This document shows positions 1 through 8,313 of a stretch of 21,116 bases of DNA, in pieces; position 1 is the stretch's first letter, and the number at the start of each line of letters is the position of its first letter. Origin of the DNA: Candidatus Nealsonbacteria bacterium RIFCSPHIGHO2_02_FULL_43_13. Lineage in GTDB: Bacteria > Patescibacteriota > Minisyncoccia > Minisyncoccales > MHMH01. The DNA lies in NCBI GenBank assembly GCA_001819295.1, contig MHMD01000026.1:8219-29334 (forward strand), given 5' to 3'. The translations under genes were made by a program, and so were the position numbers. The notes under the pieces were generated by a model that worked only from the letters and a program-made list of their open reading frames with translations, had not been told where the DNA came from and made no database searches.

Positions 1-1235
1 TGATTGGGGTTGGCGGAGGCGGGGGTTCGATTGTTTCGGAAATCGCGCGCAACCTAAAAAGAGTTGATTTTGTGGTGGCCAATACCGATGCCAAAGCTCT
101 AAAAGAAGCATCTAAATATACCAAGATTTTGCAATTCGGCCAGGAAACAACGGGGGGGCTTGGTTGCGGCATGAACGCAAAAATCGGCCAAAAAGCGGCT
201 AAGGACGATAAAGCAAAAATCGCGAAGCTTTTTCGAGGCATTGATTTGTGTCTTTTGGTAAGTTCTTTGGGCGGCGGCACAGGTTCGGGGGCTGCTCCCG
301 AATTTGCCAAGATTGGCCGGGAAGCGGGCGCCATGGTTTTTGGCATCTTTACTTTGCCGTTTAAATTCGAGGGGGGCAAGAAATCGTACCTCGCTAAAAA
401 CAGCCTTAAAAAATTAATACAGAGCCTGAACGCTGTTTCGATTATTCCCAACGAAAACATTTTTAAAATTATTGATAAAAAAACTCCTTTGAAAGAAGCT
501 TTCTCGACCATTAATAGGCGGCTTTCGGAAAATCTCCGAGGATTGGTCGAAATGATTTATCTGCCGGGACTCATCAATATCGATTTTGCCGACGTCAGAA
601 CGATTTTAGACGGCCGGGGCAAACTGACTTATTTAAACAGCGCAGAATCCCAGGGGCCGAATCGCGTCGACGAAGTTTTAAAGGAATTATTGAAAAGTCC
701 GCTAAACGAATACAATATTGAAGGAGCGGAGAAAATACTTTTCAATATCACCTCTTCCCAAAACATCGGCATGAAGGAGGTGGAGCAAGTTTCAAAGACG
801 ATTTCCGATTTCAATCGCCGCGCCAAAATCATTTTCGGCGTATCTCAAGACAATGACTATAAAGATAAAATCAGGATTTCGCTGTTAGCCGTCGGTTGCG
901 GCAGAGAAGACCGGCCTAAGGCCGGTTCGCCTAAGGCGAAAAAACCACAGCCTCTGCCCCAGAGAGAAAAGCCGAAAAAAAAGCACAAACCTAAAGCTCG
1001 ACCCAAAAAGAAAACCAAAAAACCGAGTTTAAACAAAAAATCCGCATCAACATCGGTATTGACAGAAGCGCCCAGCGAAGAAGAGCCGGACAGAGTCTTA
1101 ACCAGGAGAAACGCGCTTGATTTAAGAAAAGCGGTTGAGGAGGTAGAGGAAGAAATGGAAGCAAAAGAAAAGAAATGGGAAATCCCGGCTTTTCTGCGGA
1201 GAAAAGCCAAAAACAACGAGCAGGCGTCAAAATAA
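1..1235 (+). CDS. ftsZ: Cell-division GTPase FtsZ (5' end outside window)
   Basis: Tubulin-like GTPase that polymerises into the cytokinetic ring at the inner membrane. The frame is open from the first bases, and translation begins inside the N-terminal glycine-rich nucleotide loop (IGVGGGGG), so only about 10-25 residues are missing. The phosphate-binding signature is GGGTGSGAAP, a tubulin-like Ser where most FtsZ proteins have GGGTGTG. The T7 synergy loop (NIDFADVRTI, about nt 578-604) supplies the catalytic Asp. A long very basic linker (about nt 940-1060) follows, then an acidic helix and a C-terminal peptide, EIPAFLRRK, matching the FtsA/ZipA/SepF-docking tail of FtsZ. About 410 residues are visible. 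The linker holds two tandem in-frame hairpin repeats (911-940). The next gene starts 4 nt after the stop. Identity is secure because GTP loop, T7 loop and tail peptide are all present. Confidence 0.96.
   Translation, partial: IGVGGGGGSIVSEIARNLKRVDFVVANTDAKALKEASKYTKILQFGQETTGGLGCGMNAKIGQKAAKDDKAKIAKLFRGIDLCLLVSSLGGGTGSGAAPEFAKIGREAGAMVFGIFTLPFKFEGGKKSYLAKNSLKKLIQSLNAVSIIPNENIFKIIDKKTPLKEAFSTINRRLSENLRGLVEMIYLPGLINIDFADVRTILDGRGKLTYLNSAESQGPNRVDEVLKELLKSPLNEYNIEGAEKILFNITSSQNIGMKEVEQVSKTISDFNRRAKIIFGVSQDNDYKDKIRISLLAVGCGREDRPKAGSPKAKKPQPLPQREKPKKKHKPKARPKKKTKKPSLNKKSASTSVLTEAPSEEEPDRVLTRRNALDLRKAVEEVEEEMEAKEKKWEIPAFLRRKAKNNEQASK
911..940 (+). repeat. Two tandem in-frame hairpins with a GCCTAAGGC core inside ftsZ
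   Basis: CCGGCCTAAGGCCGG (911-925) and TTCGCCTAAGGCGAA (926-940) lie back to back. Each is a 6-bp perfect stem closed by a TAA triloop, and both share the core GCCTAAGGC. They are read in frame as part of the linker (PKA-GS-PKA), so they add residues without breaking FtsZ. This looks like a small inserted palindromic element or its duplication. Confidence 0.6.
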
Positions 1236-1239
1236 ACCT

Positions 1240-1836
1240 ATGCTAAACCTCAAAATTTTAGTCCCGATTATTGCAATAACTTTTATAGTTATCGTTGGGG
1301 GATTTTTCGCTTGGCAGCATTTTGGGACGCCGAAGCAAGTTGGTTGCACCGAGGAGGCGAGAATATGTCCTGATGGATCCGCTGTCGGTCGCACCGGCCC
1401 CAACTGCGAATTCGCGGCATGTCCTGCAGACGAAACCGCTACGTGGCAGATTTATAGAAACGAGAAGTATGGGTTTGAGATAAAATATCCGAAAAGCAAT
1501 CAGTGCAAATTTTCAGAAAATGGCGAAGGGTCTTTTTCTTTCGGCAGAATCGAGTTGAGCATAACTGATTCAAAAGGGTTGGATTTAGTTGATTATGCCA
1601 ATAGTTTTATAGACAATGATAATTGGATCATTGAAACAAGAGAAAATGCCATCACCGCCACTAGTGAATCGGTTAAATTAACGTATCGATTCGGTGGGAC
1701 AAACAGATATGGAGAAGTAACTTTTATTAAAAATAATGGGGATATTTATACTATTGGTTATACTGCCGGCGGTTTTACTTGCGATGAGCCGCAAATTTTT
1801 CCACAAATGCTTTCTACTTTTAAGTTTTTGGAATAA
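1240..1836 (+). CDS. Membrane-anchored CPDGS-module protein, first paralogue
   Basis: Protein of 198 residues with unknown function. Residues 5-26 form one hydrophobic anchor, so the rest is probably outside the cell. Residues 34-62 form a compact module with four cysteines (C36, C43, C56, C61) and the string CPDGSAVGRTGPNCEF. After a short spacer comes a domain beginning YGFEIKYP (77-84) and ending in MLSTFKFL. From experience this combination is common in Parcubacteria-type genomes, but it has no assigned role; the cysteines could form disulfides. The start lies 4 nt after the ftsZ stop with no Shine-Dalgarno sequence. The gene at 2182 repeats the anchor, module and tail, so the two are paralogues. 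The gene is real on length, composition and paralogy; the function is not known. Confidence 0.8.
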   Translation: MLNLKILVPIIAITFIVIVGGFFAWQHFGTPKQVGCTEEARICPDGSAVGRTGPNCEFAACPADETATWQIYRNEKYGFEIKYPKSNQCKFSENGEGSFSFGRIELSITDSKGLDLVDYANSFIDNDNWIIETRENAITATSESVKLTYRFGGTNRYGEVTFIKNNGDIYTIGYTAGGFTCDEPQIFPQMLSTFKFLE

Positions 1837-1840
1837 AAAG

Positions 1841-2164
1841 ATGGCATGGAAAAACATTAAAAGCGTCCTGAACTCTCGACAAGACCAGCGTATGGTGAAT
1901 AAGGTCTTTTTTATTATCATAGGCGTTACGGTTTTTGGATTAGCCGCAGGCTATTTTTCTCTCTTGCAAATTGGACAAAAGAGCTTCGATGCTGTTTTGA
2001 AGGATATAAATTTTCTGTACTTTCTTCTGATGGTTTATACTGGTTTTTTGTTGTTTAATCTGGTTTACAAAAAGCGCATTCTCCGCATTTTTAAAATAAC
2101 CTCTTTTTTGATTTTCTGCGGAGAAAGCCAGACAACAACAAGTAGGCGCGTGGTCTTATGCTAA
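1841..2164 (+). CDS. Small two-helix membrane protein of unknown function
   Basis: Protein of 107 residues. The open frame extends upstream into the preceding gene, but the ATG at 1841, 4 nt after that gene's stop, matches the spacing of its neighbours and removes a long overlap, so it is preferred. Two hydrophobic stretches (about residues 21-41 and 51-72) predict a hairpin membrane protein with a basic loop after the second. The last 15 or so residues (ESQTTTSRR onwards) are polar and look unlike the rest; the tail could have been altered by a frameshift. A 9-bp inverted repeat (2079-2087 and 2117-2125) lies in this 3' part. No family is recognised. It sits between two related CPDGS proteins and is probably co-transcribed with them. 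Confidence 0.55.
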   Translation: MAWKNIKSVLNSRQDQRMVNKVFFIIIGVTVFGLAAGYFSLLQIGQKSFDAVLKDINFLYFLLMVYTGFLLFNLVYKKRILRIFKITSFLIFCGESQTTTSRRVVLC

Positions 2165-2171
2165 AATAATC

Positions 2172-2178
2172 AAGGAGG
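2172..2178 (+). promoter_or_regulatory. Strong Shine-Dalgarno sequence
   Basis: AAGGAGG lies 3 nt before the ATG at 2182. It is exceptional here, because most starts in the window have no recognisable Shine-Dalgarno sequence. Confidence 0.7.
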
Positions 2179-2181
2179 GGC

Positions 2182-3099
2182 ATGAAATCTAATTTTCTTC
2201 TTTATATTTTAATATTATCAAGTCTCTGGGTTTTATTGGTTTTTGGATTTATTTTGGCCTATTTTTTTTCCGACACAGGGCTCGTAATCTTTGCGTTAAT
2301 AGGAATTTCGTGGATGTTGATTGCCGCTGGTTTAATGGGACCAAAAAGACTAAAAACAAGAATGAGGGAATTCCAAATTTGGAGTCGAACCAAGGCTGTA
2401 ATCTTTTTTCCAGTTCATCCTCACCAAGCTATTGACGAAGCGCTAAAGGGAGGGATCAAAGAATTCGTTCCGACCAAAGAAAGAATTAAGAACTTTTTGA
2501 TTTTAAATATAATAACCCTAATTTTTGTAGTGATTTTGATTATTGGAGGGTTTTTTGCTTGGCAGCAGTTGGGGACGCCAAAATCAGTTGCTTGTACTCA
2601 AGCGGCAAAAATTTGTCCCGATGGATCCGCTGTTGGACGCACTGGCCCCAATTGCGAATTCACAGCCTGTCCTATAGACGAAACCGCCGATTGGCAGACT
2701 TACGAGGATGATAAATACGGTTTTACAATGAAGTATCCGACAGAGTTTTTCCTAACGCAACCTTTGCAACCGCAGTCAAAAATAATCTCATGCGATTACG
2801 TTAATTTCGTCAACAAGTGTTCTGTAGAAAGAACGACTATTAATAACCTGCCTTTCTGTTTGCAGAAAACGAGCGAAGGGGCAGCCGGAACGACTTACAC
2901 CACCTATAGTTATACGACCACGAGAAATAAGGAATGTTTTGTAGTATCTTTTACTATGTCGTATCCTAATTGCATGAATTATTTGCCCATTGAGAGTCAG
3001 GAAATGCAGATGGCTTACAATAAGTGCCGATTAGATAACGAAGTTAATAAGCCTGCGGTAATCGACAAGATGCTTTCCACTTTTAAATTTTTGAAGTAA
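2182..3099 (+). CDS. Membrane protein with CPDGS module, second paralogue
   Basis: Protein of 305 residues, function unknown. Two hydrophobic helices (about 5-28 and 33-52) and a basic/amphipathic cytoplasmic stretch (54-103) precede a third helix (104-128). From that helix on it parallels the protein encoded at 1240: GGFFAWQ-GTPK, a four-Cys CPDGSAVGRTGPNCEF module (C138, C145, C158, C163), an ETA-WQ linker, YGFTMKYP (179-186), then a longer divergent domain with extra cysteines and the same MLSTFKFL tail. It can be read as the first paralogue's architecture with an added N-terminal membrane domain. It has the one strong Shine-Dalgarno sequence I found in the window (AAGGAGG, 2172-2178), which fixes the ATG at 2182. 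The next gene starts 4 nt after the stop. Confidence 0.8.
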   Translation: MKSNFLLYILILSSLWVLLVFGFILAYFFSDTGLVIFALIGISWMLIAAGLMGPKRLKTRMREFQIWSRTKAVIFFPVHPHQAIDEALKGGIKEFVPTKERIKNFLILNIITLIFVVILIIGGFFAWQQLGTPKSVACTQAAKICPDGSAVGRTGPNCEFTACPIDETADWQTYEDDKYGFTMKYPTEFFLTQPLQPQSKIISCDYVNFVNKCSVERTTINNLPFCLQKTSEGAAGTTYTTYSYTTTRNKECFVVSFTMSYPNCMNYLPIESQEMQMAYNKCRLDNEVNKPAVIDKMLSTFKFLK

Positions 3100-3103
3100 A
3101 AAT

Positions 3104-4042
3104 ATGGAAACTATTTACGACTTAATTATCATTGGCGGCGGGCCGGCAGGCATGACGGCCGGCATTTATACGGCGCGCCAGAAACTGAAAACTTTATTGA
3201 TTACCAAGGATTTCGGGGGCCAGATGGCGAAAAAAGCGGTCAGTATTGAAAATTATCCTGGTTTTGAAGAAATTTCGGGATTAGAACTTATCCAACTTTT
3301 TGAAAAACATTTAAGAAGCCACGAAATAGACATCGAAATCAATGCGGTGAAAAACGTAAAGAAATCAGGAGATGTTTTTTTACTGATGACGGCCGATCGC
3401 AAAGAGTTCAAGTCAAAAGCTGTAATTGTAGCTTCGGGCGCCGACCCCAGGCCCTTGGAAGTTGAAGGCGAAAAGGAATTCATCGGCAAAGGGGTGTCTT
3501 ATTGCGTTTCTTGCGACGGCCCTTTGTTTGCCGACAAAACCGTGGTTGTTATCGGCGGAGGCAATGCGGGGTTCGAAGCAGCGCTATCTTTAAGTAATTA
3601 CGCTAAAAAAGTATACATCTTGGAGTCGGGAGAAAAAATCAGGGCCGAAAAATCAATCCAGGATCAAGTCAAAAAGATCGCCAAAATAACCGTTATCATC
3701 GGATCTGTGATACAAAAAATTCAGGGTAAAACTTTCGTCGAGTCGATTATTTATCAAGAAAAAACATCAAAAAAACTCGTTACTTTGGAGGTTCAAGGAA
3801 TTTTTGTCGAAATAGGTTCGCAACCCGCGACAAGTTTTGTCAAAGACCTGGTTGATTTCAACGAAAAAGATGAGATCGTGGTTGATCCGAAGACGAGTCA
3901 AACTCGCACTCGCGGCCTTTTTTCAGCCGGCGATGTTGACGACGTGCCTTATAAGCAAGTCGTGATTGCTTGCGGTGAAGGGGCCAAAGCCGCGATTTCC
4001 GCTTCTATTTATCTTCAAAAAAATGATCGGGCACAACATTAA
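3104..4042 (+). CDS. trxB: Thioredoxin reductase-type flavoprotein
   Basis: Two-domain FAD enzyme of 312 residues, the usual size for a low-molecular-weight thioredoxin reductase; it passes electrons from a nicotinamide cofactor to a disulfide partner. The N-terminal FAD fold has GGGPAG (11-16). The redox-active pair is CVSC (C134, C137) followed by DGP. The second Rossmann fold has GGGNAG (151-156), and the C-terminal FAD motif reads GLFSAGDVDD. The segment that in NADPH-dependent enzymes carries HRRxxxR reads ESGEKIR (174-180), as in AhpF-like proteins, so NADH or another donor is possible. The gene starts 4 nt after its upstream neighbour and overlaps the enolase start by 20 nt. No cytosolic thioredoxin is in the window; the glutaredoxin-like protein at 6458 is a candidate partner. 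Confidence 0.92.
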   Translation: METIYDLIIIGGGPAGMTAGIYTARQKLKTLLITKDFGGQMAKKAVSIENYPGFEEISGLELIQLFEKHLRSHEIDIEINAVKNVKKSGDVFLLMTADRKEFKSKAVIVASGADPRPLEVEGEKEFIGKGVSYCVSCDGPLFADKTVVVIGGGNAGFEAALSLSNYAKKVYILESGEKIRAEKSIQDQVKKIAKITVIIGSVIQKIQGKTFVESIIYQEKTSKKLVTLEVQGIFVEIGSQPATSFVKDLVDFNEKDEIVVDPKTSQTRTRGLFSAGDVDDVPYKQVVIACGEGAKAAISASIYLQKNDRAQH

Positions 4043-5267
4043 ATCAATTAAAGGTAGAGAAATTTTAGATTCAAGGGGTTATCCCACTATCGAGGTAGCA
4101 TTAGCCACCGAGTCCGGTATTTATATAGCCTCGGTTCCCTCGGGAACTTCTACGGGCAAATATGAAGCCAAAGAATTAAGAGACGGCGGCGATAGATATC
4201 TGGGTTTGGGCGTGCAAAAAGCTATAGAAAACATCAATCAAATTATCGCCCCAGCCCTTTGCGGCAAAAATCCGCAAGAGCAGCAAGAAATCGATAATTT
4301 AATGATTAAATTGGACGGTACGCCCGATAAATCTAAATTAGGGGCCAATGCTATTTTGGGAGTCTCGATCGCCGTTTTAAGGGCCGGAGCTGGAGCAGAA
4401 GGCGTGCCTTTGTGGCAATGGATTGCCGAAATCGCTAAAACTAAGCCTCTTTTGCCTTTCCCCTGTCTTTTATACGTCGAAGGCGGCGTACACGGCCGAG
4501 GCAACGTGGACGCCCAGGAATTTATGGTAACGCTTGAAGATGATTCTTTCCATGAACAGCTAAGGCTCGGCACGGAAACCTATCACGCCTTAAGGGAGAT
4601 TTTAAATAAAAAATTAGGTAAAGCGTCCACGAACGTCGGCTTAGAGGGCGGTTTTACGCCACCTGTTCAAGAAACCGAAGATGTTCTGGATTTGATTATG
4701 GAGGCAACGAAAAAAAATGGCGCTAAAAACCTCAAAATTATTATTGATATGGCGGCCGGCACTTTTTTTAAAAACGACCGGTATTATTTCGAGGGAGAAA
4801 GTTTTGACCAAAAAGATCTTACTATTTTTTACACTAAACTTTGCCAAAAATATCCCATTGCCGGCATAGAAGATCCTTTTGCCGAAGATGACTGGGTCGG
4901 CTTCAAGGGTATTACTCAAAATTTAGGCCAAAAAATCAATATTATCGGTGACGACTTGCTGGCCACCAATATCCAAAGAATCCAGGAAGCTCAAAAGAAT
5001 GGCGCTTGCAACGCTTTGATTTTAAAACCTAACCAAGCAGGTACGGTTTCAGAAACCGTTAAAGCGGCCAAGCTTGCCCTAGAGCACAATTGGGATGTTT
5101 TTGTTAAACATCGATCGGGAGAAACGTGCGACACGTTTCTGGCCGACCTCGCGGTTGGGCTGGGAACAGGATTTTTGATGGCCGGAGCTCCCAACAGAGG
5201 GGAAAGAGTCGCCAAATATAATCGCGTTTTAATGATCGAACAAGAATGGCAAAATTATTACTGTTAA
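4023..5267 (+). CDS. eno: Enolase, divergent
   Basis: Converts 2-phosphoglycerate to phosphoenolpyruvate. At 414 residues it is near family length (about 430). The ATG at 4023 is chosen over an upstream in-frame ATG at 3966 because enolases begin with the (I)KSIKGREILDSRG strand seen here. Mobile loop SVPSGTSTGKYEA (38-49), Mg ligands D242, E283 (IEDP) and D310 (GDD), acid E208 (LEGGF), base K335 (LKPNQ) and HRSGET (363-368) are all in place. Two departures are seen. The usual N-GG-H loop reads YVEGGVHGRGN. The substrate-binding second Lys (yeast K396, in QIKTG) aligns with M386 in FLMAG. Activity is still likely because every metal and acid-base residue remains. The 5' end overlaps trxB, and the 3' end overlaps the mutase by 22 nt, so translation is probably coupled. 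Confidence 0.93.
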   Translation: MIGHNIKSIKGREILDSRGYPTIEVALATESGIYIASVPSGTSTGKYEAKELRDGGDRYLGLGVQKAIENINQIIAPALCGKNPQEQQEIDNLMIKLDGTPDKSKLGANAILGVSIAVLRAGAGAEGVPLWQWIAEIAKTKPLLPFPCLLYVEGGVHGRGNVDAQEFMVTLEDDSFHEQLRLGTETYHALREILNKKLGKASTNVGLEGGFTPPVQETEDVLDLIMEATKKNGAKNLKIIIDMAAGTFFKNDRYYFEGESFDQKDLTIFYTKLCQKYPIAGIEDPFAEDDWVGFKGITQNLGQKINIIGDDLLATNIQRIQEAQKNGACNALILKPNQAGTVSETVKAAKLALEHNWDVFVKHRSGETCDTFLADLAVGLGTGFLMAGAPNRGERVAKYNRVLMIEQEWQNYYC

Positions 5268-5848
5268 GGCATTTAAAATCCCAGTGGAACAAAGAGAATC
5301 GCTTCGCCGGCTGGACCGACATTCCCTTAAGCAAAGAGGGGATTGAAAGCGCTCCAGAAACCGCAAAGAACCTTGCTGATTTCAAAATCGATAAGGTTTA
5401 CACTTCGCCTTTGACCAGGAATAAACAAACAGTTTCTCTGATTTTAACTGAATTGAATAAAGAAGAATTACCGGTCGTGATTGATAAAGCTCTAGATGAA
5501 AGAAATTACGGGAAGCTTCAAGGTTTGAATAAAGACGAAGCAAAAAAACAGTTTGGCTCTAAACAGGTTCATTTGTGGCGCAGAAGCTGGAATGAGGCTC
5601 CGCCCGAAGGAGAAAGCCTGAAAGATGTTTATCAAAGAACAACTCCGTTTTTCAAAAAATACATCGAATCTGATTTAAAAGAAGGTAAGAATATTTTAGT
5701 GGTTGCCAGTCATAATTCTTTAAGGGCTATTGTTAAATATATCGAAAAAATAAGCGACAGAGATATTATTAATCTTGAAATACCTTATGCCGGGTTGTTG
5801 AAGTACGAGTTTAATGATAAACTTAAAACATATGAACATCAATACTAA
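5246..5848 (+). CDS. gpmA: Phosphoglycerate mutase, 2,3-BPG-dependent type
   Basis: Histidine-phosphatase-superfamily enzyme interconverting 3- and 2-phosphoglycerate. Its 200 residues are somewhat short for GpmA (about 230-250). The N-terminal strand LLLLRH (4-9) carries the phosphorylated His, followed by SQWNKENRFAGWTDIPLSKEG, the classical mutase signature. YTSPLTRNKQT, ALDERNYGKLQG, EAPPEGESL and the second catalytic His in VASHNSLRA follow in order. The usual RHG triad reads RHL; RH is kept and only the Gly is changed. The ATG at 5246 sits inside the end of eno, giving a 22-nt overlap that puts two successive glycolytic steps under coupled translation. The C-terminal tail lost in short forms is also absent here. 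Confidence 0.92.
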   Translation: MAKLLLLRHLKSQWNKENRFAGWTDIPLSKEGIESAPETAKNLADFKIDKVYTSPLTRNKQTVSLILTELNKEELPVVIDKALDERNYGKLQGLNKDEAKKQFGSKQVHLWRRSWNEAPPEGESLKDVYQRTTPFFKKYIESDLKEGKNILVVASHNSLRAIVKYIEKISDRDIINLEIPYAGLLKYEFNDKLKTYEHQY

Positions 5849-6452
5849 TAAATACTTAATACCTGCAGCGATCGTTCTTGCCGGAATTTTAATTGCCGGC
5901 GGCTACGTTTTTATTAATTATTGGCCGATCGGAACGCTTTCTTCTCAAGCGGCAGCTGACAAGGCGATGACCTTTATTAATAAAAACATCGAACAAGGCG
6001 TAACCGCATCTTTAGTAAACGTGAGTTCTCAAGGATCGGTTTATCAAATTAGTTTGAAAATTAACGAAATTCCGTACGAATCTTACATCACCAAAGACGG
6101 CAAGTTTTTATTTCCCACGGGCATTAATCTCGAGGCGGCCGCCATTGAAACTCCCGCAGAAACTTCCGCCGCTACGGCTTCTTTTGCCCAATGCCTGACG
6201 GCAAAAAGCATGAAGTTTTATGGTTCCAAAAATTGCAGCTGGTGTGATAAAGAAAAAGAATTATTTGGCACTTCTTTCCAATATATCAACTACATAGAAT
6301 GTATCGACTCCGCAACCGGCGGATTAACTAAAACATGCCAGGATGCAAAAATAGAATCTTTCCCCACCTGGCAGTTGCCTGGCGGTAAAATGGAGTCCGG
6401 TTTCAAAACATTAGAACAATTAGCCGAAACATCGGGTTGTTTAATTAAATAA
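5832..6452 (+). CDS. Membrane-anchored thioredoxin-like protein
   Basis: Probably an extracytoplasmic thiol-disulfide oxidoreductase of 206 residues. A single hydrophobic helix (about 8-30) follows a short N-terminus, then a domain of about 90 residues with no clear family, then a thioredoxin-like fold whose strand MKFYGSKNCSWC holds the CxxC pair (C135, C138). The cis-Pro loop is SFPTW (P178). Further cysteines at YIEC, KTC and near the C-terminus resemble the thioredoxin domains fused to VKOR-type proteins. An in-frame ATG at 5814 would add six residues; 5832 is preferred because it gives less overlap with gpmA, though neither has a Shine-Dalgarno sequence. It could act on the four-Cys surface proteins encoded upstream (inference). 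Confidence 0.78.
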   Translation: MNINTNKYLIPAAIVLAGILIAGGYVFINYWPIGTLSSQAAADKAMTFINKNIEQGVTASLVNVSSQGSVYQISLKINEIPYESYITKDGKFLFPTGINLEAAAIETPAETSAATASFAQCLTAKSMKFYGSKNCSWCDKEKELFGTSFQYINYIECIDSATGGLTKTCQDAKIESFPTWQLPGGKMESGFKTLEQLAETSGCLIK

Positions 6453-6457
6453 AAACT

Positions 6458-7677
<1,220 letters not shown>

Positions 7678-7695
7678 CCGAAGAACTTTTTATGG

Positions 7696-7724
7696 AAACG
7701 AGCTTGGCTCGTTTTTTATTTTAG
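7696..7724 (+). terminator. Intrinsic terminator after gapA
   Basis: AAACGAGC (7696-7703), triloop TTG, GCTCGTTT (7707-7714) form an 8-bp perfect stem running into a T-rich tail, TTTTTTATTTT. It ends the 3104-7677 gene run. The -35 region of the next promoter overlaps the loop and right arm. Confidence 0.85.
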
Positions 7725-7740
7725 GATATAATCAATTAAT
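7704..7740 (+). promoter_or_regulatory. Promoter of pduL-ackA-ppsA, predicted leaderless
   Basis: -35 TTGGCT (7704-7709), 17-bp spacer, perfect -10 TATAAT (7727-7732). Transcription should start about 7 nt after the -10, at about 7739-7741, which is the ATG itself. No Shine-Dalgarno sequence could then be present. The -35 lies inside the preceding terminator hairpin. Confidence 0.7.
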
Positions 7741-8313
7741 ATGCCCGTGAAAATACCCGTTGAAATATCAGCCAGGCACATTCATCTGTCTCAAGGAGAT
7801 TTGGAAGTTCTTTTTGGCAAGGGATATTGCTTAACTCAAAAAAAGGCGTTAACCCAGCCGGACGAATTTGCCGCTCAAGAAACCGTTACGGTGCGCTTTC
7901 AAGATAAAGAAATTCCTCAGGTAAGGGTAATTATTCCTTTGAGGCCGCGAACGCAATTAGAAATCTCCTTGACCGACGCTTATGGCATGGGCCTGCTCAC
8001 AGTAATTAAGCAATCGGGCGATCTGAAGGGCACGCCGGGCGTTTTGCTCATGGGGCCTAAGGGCCGGGTTGAACTCAAAGAAGGGGTGATCGTTGCCCAG
8101 CGTCATCTTCACGTTTCTTTTAGAGAAGCTTTAAAATTGGGTATTAACGGCCAAAAAACCGTATCGGTGAAAGTAAACGGCCAAAGAATGACAACTTTTC
8201 ATAATATTTTAGTCAGGAAAGCCGAAAATTATCGACTGACCATGCACCTGGATACCGACGAGGGCAATGCCGCTGGTATTGCTGATAAAACATTCGGCGA
8301 ACTAATCATATGA
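7741..8313 (+). CDS. pduL: PduL-type phosphotransacylase
   Basis: Zinc-dependent phosphate acyltransferase (190 residues) exchanging CoA and phosphate on a short-chain acyl group; next to ackA it probably plays the part of Pta in acetate formation. The family has two related beta-barrel halves, each with a His-rich metal motif: SARHIHLS (H13, H15) and AQRHLHVS (H122, H124). A third cluster, MHLDTDEGNAAG (168-179), matches the conserved C-terminal metal/substrate motif. It is close to the size of the housekeeping, non-microcompartment form and has no encapsulation peptide at its N-terminus. It overlaps ackA by 4 nt. The ATG at 7741 follows a strong promoter directly, so the message is probably leaderless. 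Confidence 0.92.
   Translation: MPVKIPVEISARHIHLSQGDLEVLFGKGYCLTQKKALTQPDEFAAQETVTVRFQDKEIPQVRVIIPLRPRTQLEISLTDAYGMGLLTVIKQSGDLKGTPGVLLMGPKGRVELKEGVIVAQRHLHVSFREALKLGINGQKTVSVKVNGQRMTTFHNILVRKAENYRLTMHLDTDEGNAAGIADKTFGELII

Noticed and set aside
2079..2125. 9-bp inverted repeat (TTCTCCGCA and TGCGGAGAA) in the small membrane-protein gene
   Set aside because: The spacer of 29 nt and lack of a proper tail make a terminator unlikely; one such repeat can arise by chance in a window this size.
2155..2166. TATGCTAAAAT as a promoter for the gene at 2182
   Set aside because: Transcription would start next to or inside the Shine-Dalgarno sequence and remove its use; there is no matching -35, and the gene sits in a packed run.
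3966..4022. Upstream in-frame ATG for enolase
   Set aside because: It adds 19 residues unlike any enolase N-terminus and lies deep in trxB; the family start matches the ATG at 4023.
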